A stretch of 64,000 bases of DNA from Pneumocystis sp. 'macacae' (GCA_018127085.1 CM030725.1:62001-126000), one strand, 5' to 3'; shown: positions 12,552 to 26,343, counted from the first letter of the stretch. Numbers and translations: made by a program. The notes: a model not told the origin generated them from the sequence alone.

Positions 12552-13638
12552 CTATGGCAAAGGCATAAAATCTTCTGTTTCACTTACGACTGCAGTAGTC
12601 AGCTTTTTAACTTGTTGCGCAGCCTCTTCCTCAGCCTTGCGTTTAGCATACCTGTATACTATTAATCCTACTAACAATCTGTTGCACGCATACAAAATAC
12701 TATCTTTTTTTTTCGCCGGATCAGAGCAATAAAATAATCGTTTATCAATCCCCTTAACTTCCTCAACATCAAAAACAATTTTGCTAAAAAGCATAATATC
12801 TTTCGCCACTGCATCAATTCTTTCAAAAAACTGATGCATTTCTTTCTTCTGAATATACATCCGAACTATCTCTTCATTCACAACCATTAAACAACCAAGC
12901 GCAATATAACTTGGGGAATATAAAAACAACAAGTCTGCCCATAAAACCTTTGAAACCAATGCCTTTGCCTCATCATGAAGCTGCCCTAGTGTCTGTACGG
13001 ACTGTTCTGGTAATACTGTCTGCATATCTAATATAAACCCATGCAAAGGTCGATACGCATGCCATATATAAAAATCCCAAGACAAAGCACGACACACAAG
13101 GAATTCGTGCTCTAAAATCAATGAAGATGTTACCTTAGGTATCGAACATACAAACTGATCCAATGAAATATAATGATCACACGCTTTCGTAGCCAAAAAA
13201 AGACATGTCAACCTGAACATTCCATCAGCTTCATCAATAAAAACCCTTAAAAGTAGAAGTTCACTACATAATCAGTTTTGGATGATAATCCATCACAGAA
13301 TGAACGAGATAAAACCGTTTAAGATACGCTACAGCCGTTGCCTACAAAAACAAGTTATAAAGCTCTAAAAATTAATACAGTCAATTGATTCATACCTTGA
13401 TCTGTGATGAAAACTCAAAATATGCACTTAGCCCTTCCATCTGTGTTGCGTAATAACCAACCAATATCCATTCTTCATGTGCACTCAAAAACGAAACAGT
13501 CAAATTATTCTGTTCTTGCTCAAAATTATGTTGAATACGTTCACGTGCCTCATTCGTTACAGCCGCACGTTGTGCCTCGAGTGCTTCTGGTGTAAATGTC
13601 CAGACTGTCGCCTGTGTCGAGTGCTCATAAGCAGACAT
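12552..13638 (-). CDS. TFIIH cyclin H (Ccl1/Mcs2)
   Basis: Cyclin partner of the CDK-activating kinase inside TFIIH, phosphorylating the RNA polymerase II tail and cell-cycle CDKs. The N-terminal exon (MSAYEHSTQATVWTFTPEALEAQR...) resembles the cyclin H helix before the first cyclin fold. The second part carries the cyclin box: YLKRFYLVHSVMDYHPK, then LTCLFLATKACDHYISLDQFV, then ILEHEFLVCRALSWDFYIWHAYRPLHGFILDM. The YRP-GF-D word is diagnostic of cyclin H. The second cyclin fold (LLFLYSPSYIALGCLMV) follows, and then a basic/acidic tail. At least two introns join MEGLSAYFEFSSQIK to the cyclin box. Confidence 0.9.
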
Positions 13639-13986
13639 ACACCGTTATCCTTGAGTAAAGCACGAACACCCACGAATATTAAAATTAGCAAAATATAAAT
13701 ACAAGAGTCTGGTAAAAGTATGCAATAAACATCTACTAAACTTATATTACATGAAACTTATATATATATAATGAAAATATGATCAGACATCAAAATCTGT
13801 ATTATATATAACTAAATATATATTATATATGTATTCTATGTTTACCCTCACAATCACAATCAAATCATTATAACAATTTTCTTAGTGAAATAATAACCCT
13901 TTGTGATTCCTTGTATATTTTTAATGCTATTGCTAATATATCACCAATATATGCCAACTAATTTTCTAGAAAAAAGGATTCAACCT
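13639..13986. other. AT-rich spacer between cyclin H and the Tda3-like gene
   Basis: About 350 bases between two minus-strand genes. Simple TATATATA tracts lie near 13760-13830. No other structure recognised. Confidence 0.5.
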
Positions 13987-15318
13987 TTATACATCCATAC
14001 TAATTACTAAACCGTCAAGAAGCATTTCTGACAAAATCTACAAAGCTTAATAAGTAAACCCAAAAAAAAAAACTACTTTTCCTGTTCCAGGGCCATTGCA
14101 AATACCCCAACAACCATGACCAGCACCTACATAAAGGCCTTCTCTTATTTTACTAATAAACGGGCCACTGGTATTCGTTGAAGAAACAGGCAAATAACAT
14201 GCCTGCATTTTTTTAACAACACCGTTTTTAATTGAAGTACTTAATTCGTCTGCCCGCGTCTTCAAGAGTTCACATGAAGCATAGTTCACTTCTACATCTT
14301 CTGCAGTAGAAGGTAAAGCAAATGAGTCAGTTTCTCCACAAATATATAACTAATAATATTTCAGAGCTTGTTTATTTTAAAACATGCCCTACTTCATCTT
14401 TTCTTGCATAAATCTCAAGACTTACAAACTGTCCATTTTTCAACTTGATATGTGTAAATAGTGCATGCGGAGACAATGGAGAATCAATATTTACAACAAT
14501 ACTATGCGCACGGCATCCTGTGATAGGAATCTTAGGATAAAGATGACCAGTCCAGGGTCCGGCTGTAATAACAACGCAATCTGCATCAATTGTCTTTACA
14601 AACGACTCACCTTTAGGTAGATAATAAACAGTATTCATATCGCCAAAAGGTAACACTGTTCCTAAAATTAATCGAACACCTTTTTCTTCTGCCAAAGAAA
14701 AAATAGTCTTGGTAAAATAATATGGATGAACTTGTGCTGTTGTTGACGTTGTCCCTAAAACAGAAACATGATTAACTTTATCCGCATCAACCCATGTCAA
14801 AGTCTTAGGAAGTGCATCTGTATATCTAGGAGAAAAAGAAGACTTAATTTGCAATGTATCCAGCTTCCTATAATAATCAATACAATATTATCTCCATTAA
14901 GTAAAAACCTATATCCCCATTTGTTTTTTCCATCATGCTCTTCAGCCAGCTTTTCATGTAATCCATAAGAAAGCTTAGCTAATGATGCTGTATCGTATCC
15001 ATGCTACAGATATTTTTAACAAAAAACCAGAAGATATATATAAATACCCAATCCAAAGCCAATAGCCCACCAGCTTTCCCTGATGCAGCAGACGCAATAC
15101 CTATAAATAAAACTCAAAATATCACTAAACGAAATACTCATAACATACCTGTCCCTTCAATAAGCGTAATTGATATATTGGCAGGATCATATTTAGGATG
15201 ACGTGTAAGATAGTAAGCAGTGGTTGACCCAATAATTCCACCTACATTTATTAAAACATAACTCAGCTTTGTATATATATTTACCTCCTACAATGACAAT
15301 GTGACGTTTCTTTTCCAT
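13987..15318 (-). CDS. FAD-dependent oxidoreductase, DAO family, Tda3-like
   Basis: Splicing gives MEKKRHIVIVGGGIIGSTTAYYLTRHPKYD, a Rossmann dinucleotide motif (GxGxxG) at the N-terminus. Further on are ASGKAGGLLAL, WVDADKVNHVSVLGTTSTTAQVHPYYFTKTIFSLAEEKGV, a VVITAGPWTG motif and GLYVGAGHGCWGICNGPGTGK. The last two are characteristic of Tda3-type fungal oxidoreductases. A short final exon (ILSEMLLDGLVISMDV) follows a 38-base intron, so the gene ends at 13987. The natural substrate of this family is not settled; yeast Tda3 is linked to endosome-to-Golgi sorting. At least four introns. Confidence 0.8.
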
Positions 15319-15959
15319 GACACAATCCAACAATATTCCAAATTAACACAAAATATCTACCTAGTAACCTCCGGAAATCCTAATATTTCTTAGTACGTAG
15401 GTAGCATATAATACAATTAATTGTACTGCTCAAAAACATTAAAACGCTTATGTTTCTTAAACAATTTCCATAAAAACAAAAAAATCATATATCATTAAAA
15501 AAACAAACCAAGCCATTAAGCAAGGATAATATATATACAATAGGTGAAGATACATTATTTTCTTCAAAATAACACGAAAGACATCCAAAATGAAACTTTT
15601 TTGATATTACATTATAACGCTTCTAACGAAGTCTTATAAAATGCATCAATTAATCTTTTTCAAAGAAAAAAAACACAATTAGATAGTATAATCTTCACTA
15701 AAGTTACTATTTATAAAAAGATGATAGAAAAGCCTACAAAACGAAAAATAAAAAATCGTTAATCTTCAAAAGATAAAACGTTAATCACCTTCATAAACTT
15801 TAAAAACAAAAAACTAAGAACATACAATAAATAACCTATTAGAATAATAACTGTTTCAAAATTATTTGCTTATATTAGTGCCCTAAAATAAATTCTTATG
15901 AAGTTTTATAATTTCAAAATATCGGCGTTAACATCAATTTAAAACAAGAATCTACTACT
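15319..15959. other. divergent promoter region, Tda3-like (-) and eIF2B-beta (+)
   Basis: About 640 bases of AT-rich DNA between two divergent genes. No ORF or recognisable regulatory site. Confidence 0.5.
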
Positions 15960-17409
15960 ATGGCACCACCCGACGTCAACATTGCACTTGAATCGCTTAT
16001 TTTTCGTCTCAAACGCAACCAAATACAGAGTGGATTCCAAGTAGCTTTAGAAACAGCACTTCTACTTCGGCAGATGGTTTCAGTTGCCCGATGGTCTGAT
16101 ATTAATCAACTTATTACTCAAATTCAAAAATGGGGGTCCAAACTGATCGAAGCTCGGCCAAAAGGTTATATATCAAGTAAAATCTCTTCCATTTTAATAT
16201 TACTAGAGTTTATTAGTGGTAATATTGTCCGCAGAGTATTATTCCTTATCCGAGAAGAAATTAACAATGCATTAAATGATTTTCAAGAAGAAAAAACAAC
16301 TTACAACAATCATGAAATGTACACTAATATTGAGGGTATATTTAAGTGGATCATATGTCTTTCTTTTACTTTTTTTCTATAGGAAATCTCCAAAGAATAA
16401 CCTCCAGTCCTATCTATTCATCTATGTTAAATCTCCTGGGAAAACCTAACGATTATGAGCCAAGTAGTTCACAAAAACCGACAACTCGAGTAGGTGTTGA
16501 CCTTAGACCTATTCTTATCCAAGGGATCCAAGATATTGTTGACGAACTCGAAAAAACACATACGGATATTTCTGCACAGGCTTTGGACCATATTCATTCA
16601 AAGTAAAAAAGATCAAGCTTTCAATATACAGTGCTAAAGTACTACAAGCGAAATTATCATGACCCATGGTGCATCAAAAACAATTGAAACCTTCTTACGC
16701 ACAGCAGCAAAAAAAAGGAAATTTACGGTTATATTGGCAGAATCGTTCCCCAATGACCACGTATCATCTCATGCATCAATAGTTGCACTAGCAAATGCAG
16801 GAATTGATGCAATCCTTATACCAGATGCAGCTGTTTTTGCACTTATGAGTCGTGTTAACAAAGTCGTTCTTGGTGCCCATGTAGGTTCGTATAACCCTTT
16901 ACATTCTTCTCTTATCTTAAACTATACACTTAAAACATCATTCCTCCTCATGTATATCCCCGTTTATAACTAACACATGCAGTCTTTGCAAATGGTGGTG
17001 TGTTGGTTTCGGCTGGTGCAAAAAACTTAGCAGCAGCAGCCAAACACCATGCTACACCCGTAGTCATATGTAGTGGAATTTACAAACTCAGCCCGGTGTA
17101 TCCTCATAATCCAGATTCACTTATTACTCTATCTTCACCGAATAATGTTATACCATTTGAACAAGGTACATTTATAGAATATTTAGCCAATCATTATCTA
17201 ATATTTCACAGATTTGATAGATACTATTGACATTATCAATGCTTGTGATGACTATATTCCGCCATCTATGATTGATTTATACATTACAAACTTGTTACTG
17301 TTTTTTTATTTATGAAGATATACTAATAAAATCTAGAGGTGGCCATCCTCCATCATACCTATCACGAATGATTCGAGATCACTATGATCCAAGAGATATA
17401 GCCCTATGA
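15960..17409 (+). CDS. GCD7: translation initiation factor eIF2B subunit beta
   Basis: Regulatory subunit of the guanine-nucleotide exchange factor for eIF2, which is inhibited by phosphorylated eIF2-alpha. The first exon (MAPPDVNIALESLIFRLKRNQIQSGFQVALETALLLRQMV) is the helical N-domain. Later exons contain the eIF2B alpha/beta/delta Rossmann-like domain: IIMTHGASKTIETFLRTAAKKRKFTVILAESFPN, IVALANAGIDAILIPDAAVFALMSRVNKVVLGAH, VFANGGVLVSAGAKNLAAAAKHHATPVVICSGIYKLSP, and the C-terminal YLSRMIRDHYDPRDIAL. The beta assignment, as opposed to alpha or delta, rests on the long N-domain and the P-YPHNPDS region. About six short introns. Confidence 0.9.
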
Positions 17410-17795
17410 ACAGTAAATCTTATATGTCAATGACGAAATAGTCATTTAATATCAATAACACAATAACAGAGTATCATTATAAAAAAAACTATTTTATATT
17501 ATCAATAAAAAAACCAACGTCGAATCTATTATACGGTAGCTTTAAATTATCACTAAATTATAGCAAAATTATAACAAGATAAAAAAATCACAAGGAAACT
17601 ACTATAACAACACCAAACAACTACAGAATTCTATCGAAACAACATTGAAACAGTGTTATAGTTCTACTAAAAGTATATTATAAATCCCCAAAGTTGTACT
17701 AAAGCAGCATTAAAACTACATTAAAACTGTACCAAAGTCAGAAGCTCTAAAAAATTCTAAAAATCCAAATAATATTTCAACAAAATTCATTTTTC
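17410..17795. other. convergent spacer
   Basis: About 390 bases between the 3' ends of eIF2B-beta and IES6. It contains loosely repeated words (ATTAAAACTACATTAAAACTGTAC near 17710-17735) and no gene. Confidence 0.5.
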
Positions 17796-18219
17796 TAACG
17801 AAGCATCACCTGAGAACCACGCATCTGCAAATACTGCTGCTCTACACCTAAGGTATCGCCATGTTAAAATTGCATGTAAAACATATACCTTACATACCCT
17901 GCGTCATATTTTTAATAACAGCAAATACTTCTTTATTATGGAATCGCAATCCAGTCTTCGGGTCTGTATACAACCCGTGCAAGCCTGTAACATCACACCA
18001 TTTTGCATGTGGAAAAAGACTTGGTGATGCCTCAATACTATTGTATGTTGGTATATCTAGAAGCAATGGCTGTGTTTGACGAAACTGTGTTTCATGTATT
18101 AATATTTGACGAAGTGTCTTATTTCTCCGTGGATTACGCTTAAATTTCGGATTCTTAAACGGTTTCTGCAAAGGCCCAATATCAGCAGCATCTAGTAGTG
18201 ATTGTGAAGAAAAAGCCAT
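17796..18219 (-). CDS. IES6: INO80 chromatin-remodelling subunit Ies6
   Basis: Small YL1-C-domain subunit that pairs with Arp5 in the INO80 remodeller. The start MAFSSQSLLDAADIGPLQKPFKNPKFKRNPRRNKTLRQIL contains the Ies6 signature KPFKNP-FKRNPRRNKTLRQIL. The YL1-C motif follows: IEASPSLFPHAKWCDVTGLHGLYTDPKTGLRFHNKEVF. A small last exon (VEQQYLQMRGSQVMLR) lies beyond a short intron, so the stop is at 17796. I start at the ATG at 18217-18219, because upstream codons in the same frame encode a hydrophobic run that is probably untranslated. Confidence 0.92.
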
Positions 18220-19534
18220 AGAAATAATAATCAGAACAAACAGAACAAGTAAAACAAATAAAAAGAACAAAATAAGTAAATATAAAAACCTATACACAGA
18301 CACCTAGTAAAATATTAGAAATTATAAAGAAAAAACAGTCCACATTAAACAACGTACGTTTTAAAAAACTTAGTGACAATAAAAGACAAATTAAAAAAAG
18401 TACATAAGCAAATTTATTTATTAAAAACAAAAACAACATAAAACACATGAAAACACATATAGTTTAAGTATAAAATATACACTTAAGATACCATTGATAC
18501 ATATACAATTCAAACGAAAACACACATAGTTTTTAAAATATATGAATCAATATATCAATACATATATATAGATTATCCTAATGCATATATTCAGTATCCT
18601 GATCTATTTAAGATATTATATATATGACTTTAAAAAAGAAAATAAGTTTTAAATTTACAAAACCAAAAGAAAAATACAAAATCAATGAAAAACAAATAGA
18701 ATATGAAGAATATTTTTTTCGAAAACAAAATATATCCATTGAAGTCTAATAGAATATGATCAATAAAAAATGATTATTAAAAAATCTTTTACATATGTTT
18801 TCTTTAATAAAATCTAACTTAAAATAATCAAACTTAACAAAATTACTAAATATCAAATAAACACACACTAACCATTATAACCAAAAAATATCTAAAAATT
18901 ATTCTAAATATAAAAAAATATATATTAATAAAACATATCCTGGATAAAAACAAATAAAACATCTATTTATCATTTCACATAACATATAAATATATAAATG
19001 ACAAACATATTACTAATATCTTACCACTTATATTATTATTTTAACAAAATGTAACTAATATTAACATATAAAATAAATATTTCAAAAACCAATTATAAAA
19101 AAAAATTACACAAATAAAACAAGTCAAATACTACATTTAGAACTACATTTAGAAACAAATGCAATTATAATTAAACCAAAACATTAAAAATAAAACAATA
19201 CGAAAAAATTAAGTATATCTGTATTTTCTAGCAAAGAAATATCTAAATACAGTATTTAACATAAAATCCTATTTTTACGAAACAAAAAAAACTTTTCATA
19301 AATATTCTTTAATCTTAATTGTGATTAAACAAAATTTAAAAACAATAACTAGTGATTTGAACCCAATATACTTATATTATCCAGAAATACCTACTATTCA
19401 TATTCTAAGTAACAAAAACAAAAAAGATTAAATTTTTCAAAATATCTTCTACTACAGAAACAAACATTACAACCCAAACATTCTTCAGTAAAACACTAAT
19501 ATAAATTTCAAGTGTAAGAAAAATAATTTCTACA
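18220..19534. other. 1.3-kb AT-rich gene-free stretch
   Basis: Between IES6 and PRE5 (both -), so it must include the IES6 promoter. The sequence is strongly AT-rich with short TATATA runs and no long ORF. No repeat or RNA gene recognised. Confidence 0.55.
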
Positions 19535-20592
19535 TTAATCAGTTTCCATAGTATCATCGATTGATACAGTTGCAACAGTATCAGTATCAGTAGCAGTAAC
19601 CCTTTCAGATTGTCTACAAGTCGATAGCGTTGTTCCATCTAATTTAAGAAGCCATTCAGAAACATCATCATTTTCTATAATCCTAAATGGCATATCTTTA
19701 CCAACAACTGCAATAGATGTATTCAATGATGTTAATTCTTTATCCTGAGCTAAAGAGTCCCGCAATGCTCTAAGACCATGAAGAATAAGATTTTCCATAG
19801 TTGCTACAGAAATATTAAAAAACTCTAAAAAACCAAAAATATTTACCATCAGAAAAAAAATCAACACTACGCTCCAAATACGTTCTTGCTGATTGAGAAC
19901 GCGCACCAATACTTGCACCTATATACTCCAGAGTAGATCCAGATGGTAAAAACTCATATAAATGCGGACCAGTATCCTATGTATGTCAACATAAAAATAC
20001 ACAAAGAAAAACATTTACATCATAACCAATTACTAAAAAACCTACACCATAAGGACGTCTTCCATATTGTTGAGTATTAATCTGCGCTTTTTTTGCAATT
20101 GATGAAACTGCACGACATATAGGTATCCTCCTGTTGAAAGCAACTCTAGATGCAATGGCTTGTTGCCTCATAAAATTACTTTAGCAATTAATATAAACCA
20201 TAAAGCTAAATAACCTCATACCTAAGTACTCGAGCATCTGAAGTAAGTCCTGCAAGTGCCACTCCCATATGTTCATCGATCATAACAATTTTCTTTTGGT
20301 AACTTCCCAAATCCTCCGGATTCCTCTACCAATGAGTATCAGAATCCCATCATACAATTTTACAGAAAAAAAAAAACTCAGCATTATACCATACCTTTAA
20401 CGCACACAAAACTGCATGAGTCTTGCTAACAATTCCAACAGCTACAGAGCCCTGCTTGATTGCTTCCATTGCGTATTCTACCTGGTAAAGTCTTCCTTGC
20501 GGGGACCAAGTTGTTGCGTCATTATCTATAAAAAAGTCATTTTTATTAAAAAAAACAAAAAAAAAAGACAAACCATACTGATTACGAAACAT
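19535..20592 (-). CDS. PRE5: 20S proteasome alpha-type subunit, alpha6 (Pre5/PSMA1)
   Basis: Structural alpha-ring subunit of the 20S proteasome. The exons give MFRNQY, then [44 protein letters not shown]. This N-terminus with the RLYQVEYA motif is typical of alpha subunits. [32 protein letters not shown], then [26 protein letters not shown] and [14 protein letters not shown] follow. MFRN-Y plus the [12 protein letters not shown] stretch points to the PSMA1/Pre5 type. The C-terminal tail is acidic and threonine-rich ([19 protein letters not shown]). At least four short introns. Confidence 0.92.
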
Positions 20593-20816
20593 ATGTTGTT
20601 AAATACACTATTTCTATTGTTCTAGTACAAATACCAGTCTACTAACTCAAGCTGCACTCAAAATTTTATACGTTAATATCGAGATCTATCGAATGTTCTT
20701 CAGAAAGGTTGTTAAGACGACCGTTTCCGAAAGAGAAGTGGCCTGGTAATCATCAGCATAGCAACGGCCAAACCTGCTTATCAACAACATTTTAACTGAT
20801 TGATCAGCACAAAACG

Positions 20817-21449
20817 ATGAATCACATCCAAATGTAAGTATTATCATCTGCTTTATATTTTAACATGCATAGTATTGTAAGTATTTTCTTTAATCAATAT
20901 CAATTAAAACATTTTTTCTAGATTCTACTAAGTTTTCTCCTTTCAGCTGGATTTTTATCATCTATTCTTTCATGTGCATTATTTTCTAACTGGCTCCCAT
21001 TTTTTGTCAGTAAGGAACCTTTGTGTATTTTTGTTAATTATCTTAAACAAAAACCTCTTGTAAAAACTTAGCTAAAAAATAGTTGTTATTTATACACTCG
21101 CACCTCTACCCAATATTATATGTAACCGGGTGTCAGATACAAATGATTTTACAAATGATGCATTTGGGTAATGACTATCCAAACACTGTTCATTAGTAAC
21201 GGAGTAACAGAAGTGGTATTCAAGACATTGGAAAATTTATAACAGGAATGTTAGTAATTTCAGGCATCGGTATATCCTCCATTCATAAAATGACATTAAA
21301 TAAATATAAAAGCATTACCGATTGTACTAGAACACACTGGACTTGTCACCAGATACGCAACCATACTGAGTATATCAGGCGGTCTCTTAATATACATTAC
21401 AATCCTAATTTATTCAAATATATTTTTAGAAGATAAAGACGAATTTTAA
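20817..21449 (+). CDS. VPS55: endosomal sorting membrane protein Vps55 (LEPROT family)
   Basis: Small four-helix endosomal membrane protein that works with Vps68 in late-endosome-to-vacuole transport. The exon at 20922 reads ILLSFLLSAGFLSSILSCALFSNWLPFFV. It continues after an intron with VVIYTLAPLPNIICNRVSD, the LEPROT signature. DIGKFITGMLVISGIGIS and IPIVLEHTGLVTRYATILSISGGLLIYITILIYS give the last two helices, and the stop TAA is at 21447-21449. The N-terminus is unsettled: the ATG at 20817 begins a 17-base exon whose phase does not match the exon at 20922. An additional small upstream exon (for example from ATG 20693) may exist. Confidence 0.8.
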
Positions 21450-21504
21450 CAAAACACCAACAAAATATCTCAATACATTTAAAGCATATATCATTAACCC
21501 TAAA

Positions 21505-24500
21505 TCAATCACATCCTTCTATATCATCAACACATTTAACAATAGAATAACTCCTAGAAGCATACAAATTCCCCTCATCAGGACCATGTAGCTCTTGTAT
21601 AGACGCAACGATTTCATACTCACCTCTACTCATAAAAACTGCTGTATATTTTTCTTCATGAGAACGATAAGAGTCAATCCGTGGAAGCACAGTCTGCATT
21701 ACACCATTAAAAATAACACAATGTGATATATCTATAAATGTCTGATTCTGATAGCGTAAAAAAGGCTGAATTCGAGCAAATGCTTTTATAGGATATCCTT
21801 TGCAATAATTGAATCAAACATTAAAATAACATATCATATACCTTTTCTATTAATAACTTTTAACGTAAAAGTTACAAATTCACATAACTTAACAAGCCAC
21901 GTAAATCTTTGAATCTTCCTTACATTTCCCGATACTTCAAGAGTAACACTAATATCTTCAACTTTTAAACAATAAACCATTTTTGGTGTCATGCGTAAAC
22001 CGCGCAATTCAATAAAACCTTTTCTATCAGTTCCCGGATGTGTCCATGTTCCAGAAATAACTTTAAACAATGCTTCACGCAACCAATATGTTTTCCTTTG
22101 CTGATAATCCTGTGTATCAGAATCTGTTTTTATACTAGAAGCAATAAATTGGCGAGAAGAAAAAGTAGAAATGGGCTTTCGAGAATCCTCTAGAGAAATA
22201 AATATTCTTTTCAAAGGAAGAACAAATCTTGAATAAATATTAAAACACAACATAGACTGCATATGCTTACCTATCCGTTTCTCCAGGACAAATAATTTTT
22301 TCAATTTTAAAAGGTTTATCATCTAAAAATTAAAAAAAAATAACACAAATACAGTAATTACCCTTATTTTTAACATTAAAACATACAGATAACGGCTTTG
22401 GCCAAATATTTCGGAAATCCAAGAGAGCTAAACAATATTCTACTCCTTCATGTTCATGTGCTTCAACATATTGAAATAAACTAGACATTTCTTCAGATCT
22501 ATCAAGTGAATTTTCCTTCTCCTTATTATCATTGACATAGTTAATAATGTCACAATTTACAAGTTCTATAGAACCATTTACAGTAACAATAACAGGTACA
22601 ACAACACGTCGAGTATAAAATCGCTCAAGAGAAGAAACATCTTCGATATTCCCATAATCTATCTGTATTTTACCATCAGTAAGGCCTCTTTTCCCCAAAA
22701 CACGAATTTCTAGCGTTTCCTCACAATCAGGTTCTAAAAAAAATTTATCAGATTTTTTTTTCCATACAAAAGCTTGTCTTTCATAAAGAAATAATTCCAA
22801 TTCATATGCTTCTTCACAAGAAATATCTTTGCAAGCCAATGCATCTTTTAAAGGATCAATAGTTGAGTCCATAAAAGAAAGAAGAAGAAAATTTATAGAA
22901 ACATCTGAAACATTTTTTATAGTTATAGTGAATGTACGTCTACAATATTAACTATATTATTAAAAATAATTAAACTTACATTTCTCCTTCTAACAACATA
23001 ATAGATTCATTTACAAGAGATGTTCTCGTTACTATTAAAACAGGTTGAGCAGGTAAAACTTCAAAATTCTGTTCTAAAGTCATAGGCAAAGTTAATGAAT
23101 TCTTAATATAACCTTCAATATGATTCGATGCAACAGATGCTTTTATGACAGAATAAACATCAAAACCCATAAACTTAGTTTTCCCTTGAAAAAAAACATT
23201 TGAAAATAAATGCTCATAATCCAAAGAAGAAATATCTCGATTTAGCAAAAAAACATCATCTTTACATCCTGAAAGACGAATCCTACAACCCTTAACAACA
23301 AAATTACCAGATTCTTTAGGACAACCAAATAGTCTAACCATATGTATTCTTTGAGGACCAATAACTATAGATGTTGACTGTGATTCAAACTTGACACCTT
23401 CAGTGCTAATTATCATGAATTAATATTAAAAAAAATTTCAAAAAATTCTTACAATAATGAAATATCAGTACATTCCAATTCAAATGCAAGAGGATTATGT
23501 AAAACCACCTTAAACTCGACAACATCTCCTTGTACTAATACATGCTGAACATCAATGTTAATAATAAAACATAACATTTTTTATATTTACTTTAGTAGGA
23601 AGATTATTTTTCCTAGTAAAAGGATTATATATAAATGGATCAGTTTGTAAAAACGTATTATCTTTATTAACGTTATTTAACTCCAAACTAGAATGAAGAA
23701 TTGGAAGAAATTTAGAAGAGCTCCTAAAAAAATGAATATAAAATATTATAAAATAACAACATACGGTATATATTCAATAGATTGTACAATATTAGGATCC
23801 CAATAATCCGCCTCGAGTTCTTCCAACCCAAGACGTCTAATCATCAAAATAATACGAGGAATATTTGATGCAAGACGAATCTGATTATCTCGTGATAAAT
23901 AAGTAGACGCAATACTAAGCATCTTAGTAGTAAAATCCAACACCCCAGAAAAATCAGGCAATGCTTCACAAAACAAAATGCACTCTTTCAATATAGTAAT
24001 TTTCAAAGATGGCCAACCATATCTTTCTAATAATTCTATTTCAAACCTAGTATTATTTCTTTTTCCAATTCCTGGAATACCATAACAATCACAAAGATCA
24101 TCAAGAAGATTATGCGCTAAAAAAGTAGAATTTTTCACATTTTCTTGTTTTTGAAAAAAAGGATAATTCGTTAAAGCTATTTGAACAATCGAAGACACAG
24201 TATCATCAGAAATTCCATCAACCTTAGCATTTACCAGCACAGGCGTAAGAGTAGAAACAATTTCCCGTAAAAACATAGCTCTTGATCTTCGAAATCCCAC
24301 CATACCTAAAATACTCGCAAGACCACCATAAATTCTACATTTATCGATCACATCTAACTCCTTAAGATAAGAGGTATGAGCACGCATTGCCCAAGAAGCA
24401 ATTTCTGCTCTTGGTGGATAACCAGCTGAATGAGATTCTGGAATAGAATAGGATTGATCATAAATAATAGACCGTAACGAAATATCATTCCATCCACCAG

Positions 24501-25817
24501 ACAAATGCACTACACAAAAAAGCTTACATAAACGAAGAATACTTTCTGAAAAACATATTGGCGGAACCCTGTCATTAGGACAACTATAAGATTTTTGATA
24601 AAAATCTATAATATTCAAATGCAAATCTGGAAGAAAATCAAAAATATGTTGTTTTGAAGCATCACTCTCAACTTCCTTAGCAAATACATTCCTTAAAAAA
24701 GTTATCTTTTCAAGCTGAGGCGGCGAAGAAGGTAATGCAATCATAGGAATCTTTTCTAAATAAGTTTTTTTCCTATTTTATCTTACTATTATACCTGGTA
24801 TTCAATTTGAAGAAACGAAAGAATAACAAGACAAACACCTATACCCTCTAATGCAGAGCCATGCCACAAATAATCATTCGACGATTTTGCCATTATTGCG
24901 GCATCTGTATAACTTTGCCCATTAACATAATACCAGAAAAATACAGAAAAAAAGTATACCCCTTCAATGCATCTAAAACACGACCAGAAAGTAAATAAAG
25001 ATCTGCAATAATCTTGGATTTCCTTCCTTTCAACTGCATTTTACTCTGCTGAATTGAAGATATAACAGGCAACGACGCCTGTTCATGAAACATAGAACCC
25101 ACAAACCCTTCATGAACTCCTTCTAAGGAACCTTCCTTCTGAACAGCAACACATGGAGATTCAATCCAAACACGTAGATCTATTTCTTGAGCCTATCATA
25201 CATTAAGTACCAGTAAAAAAACATCCATTAGCTCCCTACAAAAATAGAAAATCCTTCCAATAAATCAAGAGTCAAATCACATATCATTGATCGCCAGACT
25301 GCTTGATCCATAGCTGCTCCTACTTCTAGCGCAACAATTTCAGGTATAAAAGCAACAGACATATCTGGTGCATCTAAAACAAAAAAACGCACAACCAACG
25401 CTTCTGGACAACTCCTTTTGAGACTATGCAACTCATCTTCTATATATTTTTCAAAATTTGGCACTATTTCATCAATAATCTCGACAACTGCCCATGTCCG
25501 CCGGTAAATCTCATATGTATGCAAAATCTCATGCCGAAAATCCTGTTTTCTCACGAAATTATACACAATTTGCCCCTCTGGAAACGCCTGGGGAGAAAAC
25601 ATCTCTACATGTCTATCATTATCCTCTTCTATCCGAATTGTATGCACATTATATGCGCTAATTAATACTCACCCTCCACTCCTTCAACATCTGCAAACTC
25701 TGATAACCGAATTGGATTCAAACGTTTCAACAACTCATAAATATCTGCATTCCCACCACGCACAAGCACACGTATTCTGGATGCAGCCACATATGAAAAT
25801 GGATCAACACCATCCAT
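21505..25817 (-). CDS. TRS120: TRAPPII complex subunit Trs120 (TRAPPC9)
   Basis: Large subunit of the TRAPPII exchange factor for Golgi Ypt/Rab GTPases. The start MDGVDPFSYVAASRIRVLVRGG matches the Trs120 N-terminus (DPFSYVAPARIRVLL-type). The following exons (IVYNFVRKQDFRHEILHTYEIYRR) and the long helical central exon (FLRNVFAKEVESDASKQHIFDFLPDLHLNIIDFYQKSYSC... IPESHSAGYPPRAEIASWAMRA) also fit. The beta-rich C-terminal half carries CLALLDFRNIWPKPLSVCFNV and ends with HEEKYTAVFMSRGEYEIVASIQELHGPDEGN. About nine short introns. The ATG at 25815-25817 begins the conserved start; a longer upstream reading is unconserved. Convergent with VPS55 (55 bases between stops). Confidence 0.85.
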
Positions 25818-26343
25818 ACTGTTACTCTTCGCACACCCACAGTGCGTGCCCGAAAAAAACCTCGTGACAAACCGAGTCCAAGAAAGTAAAATACTGCCGA
25901 ATGCCGAAGCACTAAGTATCAGAAACACTCAAATAGCAATATATACGCCGTATATTTTCTAGTTAATACGTAGCTTTGAACAGAACCAAGTATTTTTTCA
26001 AAACTGCATAATATAGGACTAGATCTAAAGTATTTACAGCGGATACAATACGCATACATCCGGATAAAGACGGATACACAACAGACTACATATAGACTGG
26101 ATACACTGTATAGAAAAGGAAGTATAGTACACATAAGATACATATAACAAACAAATCGGCACATACAGCTTATATAATATATATACCGTGCATATAACAT
26201 ATATAACGCATATACAATAAAAAGTACATATAGAACACGCATATCGCATAAATAGCATACATATACAGAAAGCACATATATTCTATATTTTCCTCTATTA
26301 TCAAAATCTTTAAAACTTTTAAACTGGGCATTAAAACAACTAT
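25818..26343. other. divergent promoter region, TRS120 (-) and PABA synthase (+)
   Basis: About 525 bases. From about 26040 to 26280 the sequence is built from recurring GCATAC/GCATAT/TACATATA words. This low-complexity run creates spurious minus-strand ORFs rich in Tyr and Cys. No defined operator recognised. Confidence 0.5.

Noticed and set aside
25919..26275. Minus-strand Cys/Tyr-rich ORFs (118 and 74 codons)
   Set aside because: They are products of the repeated GCATAC/TACATA words in the promoter region; there is no conserved domain.
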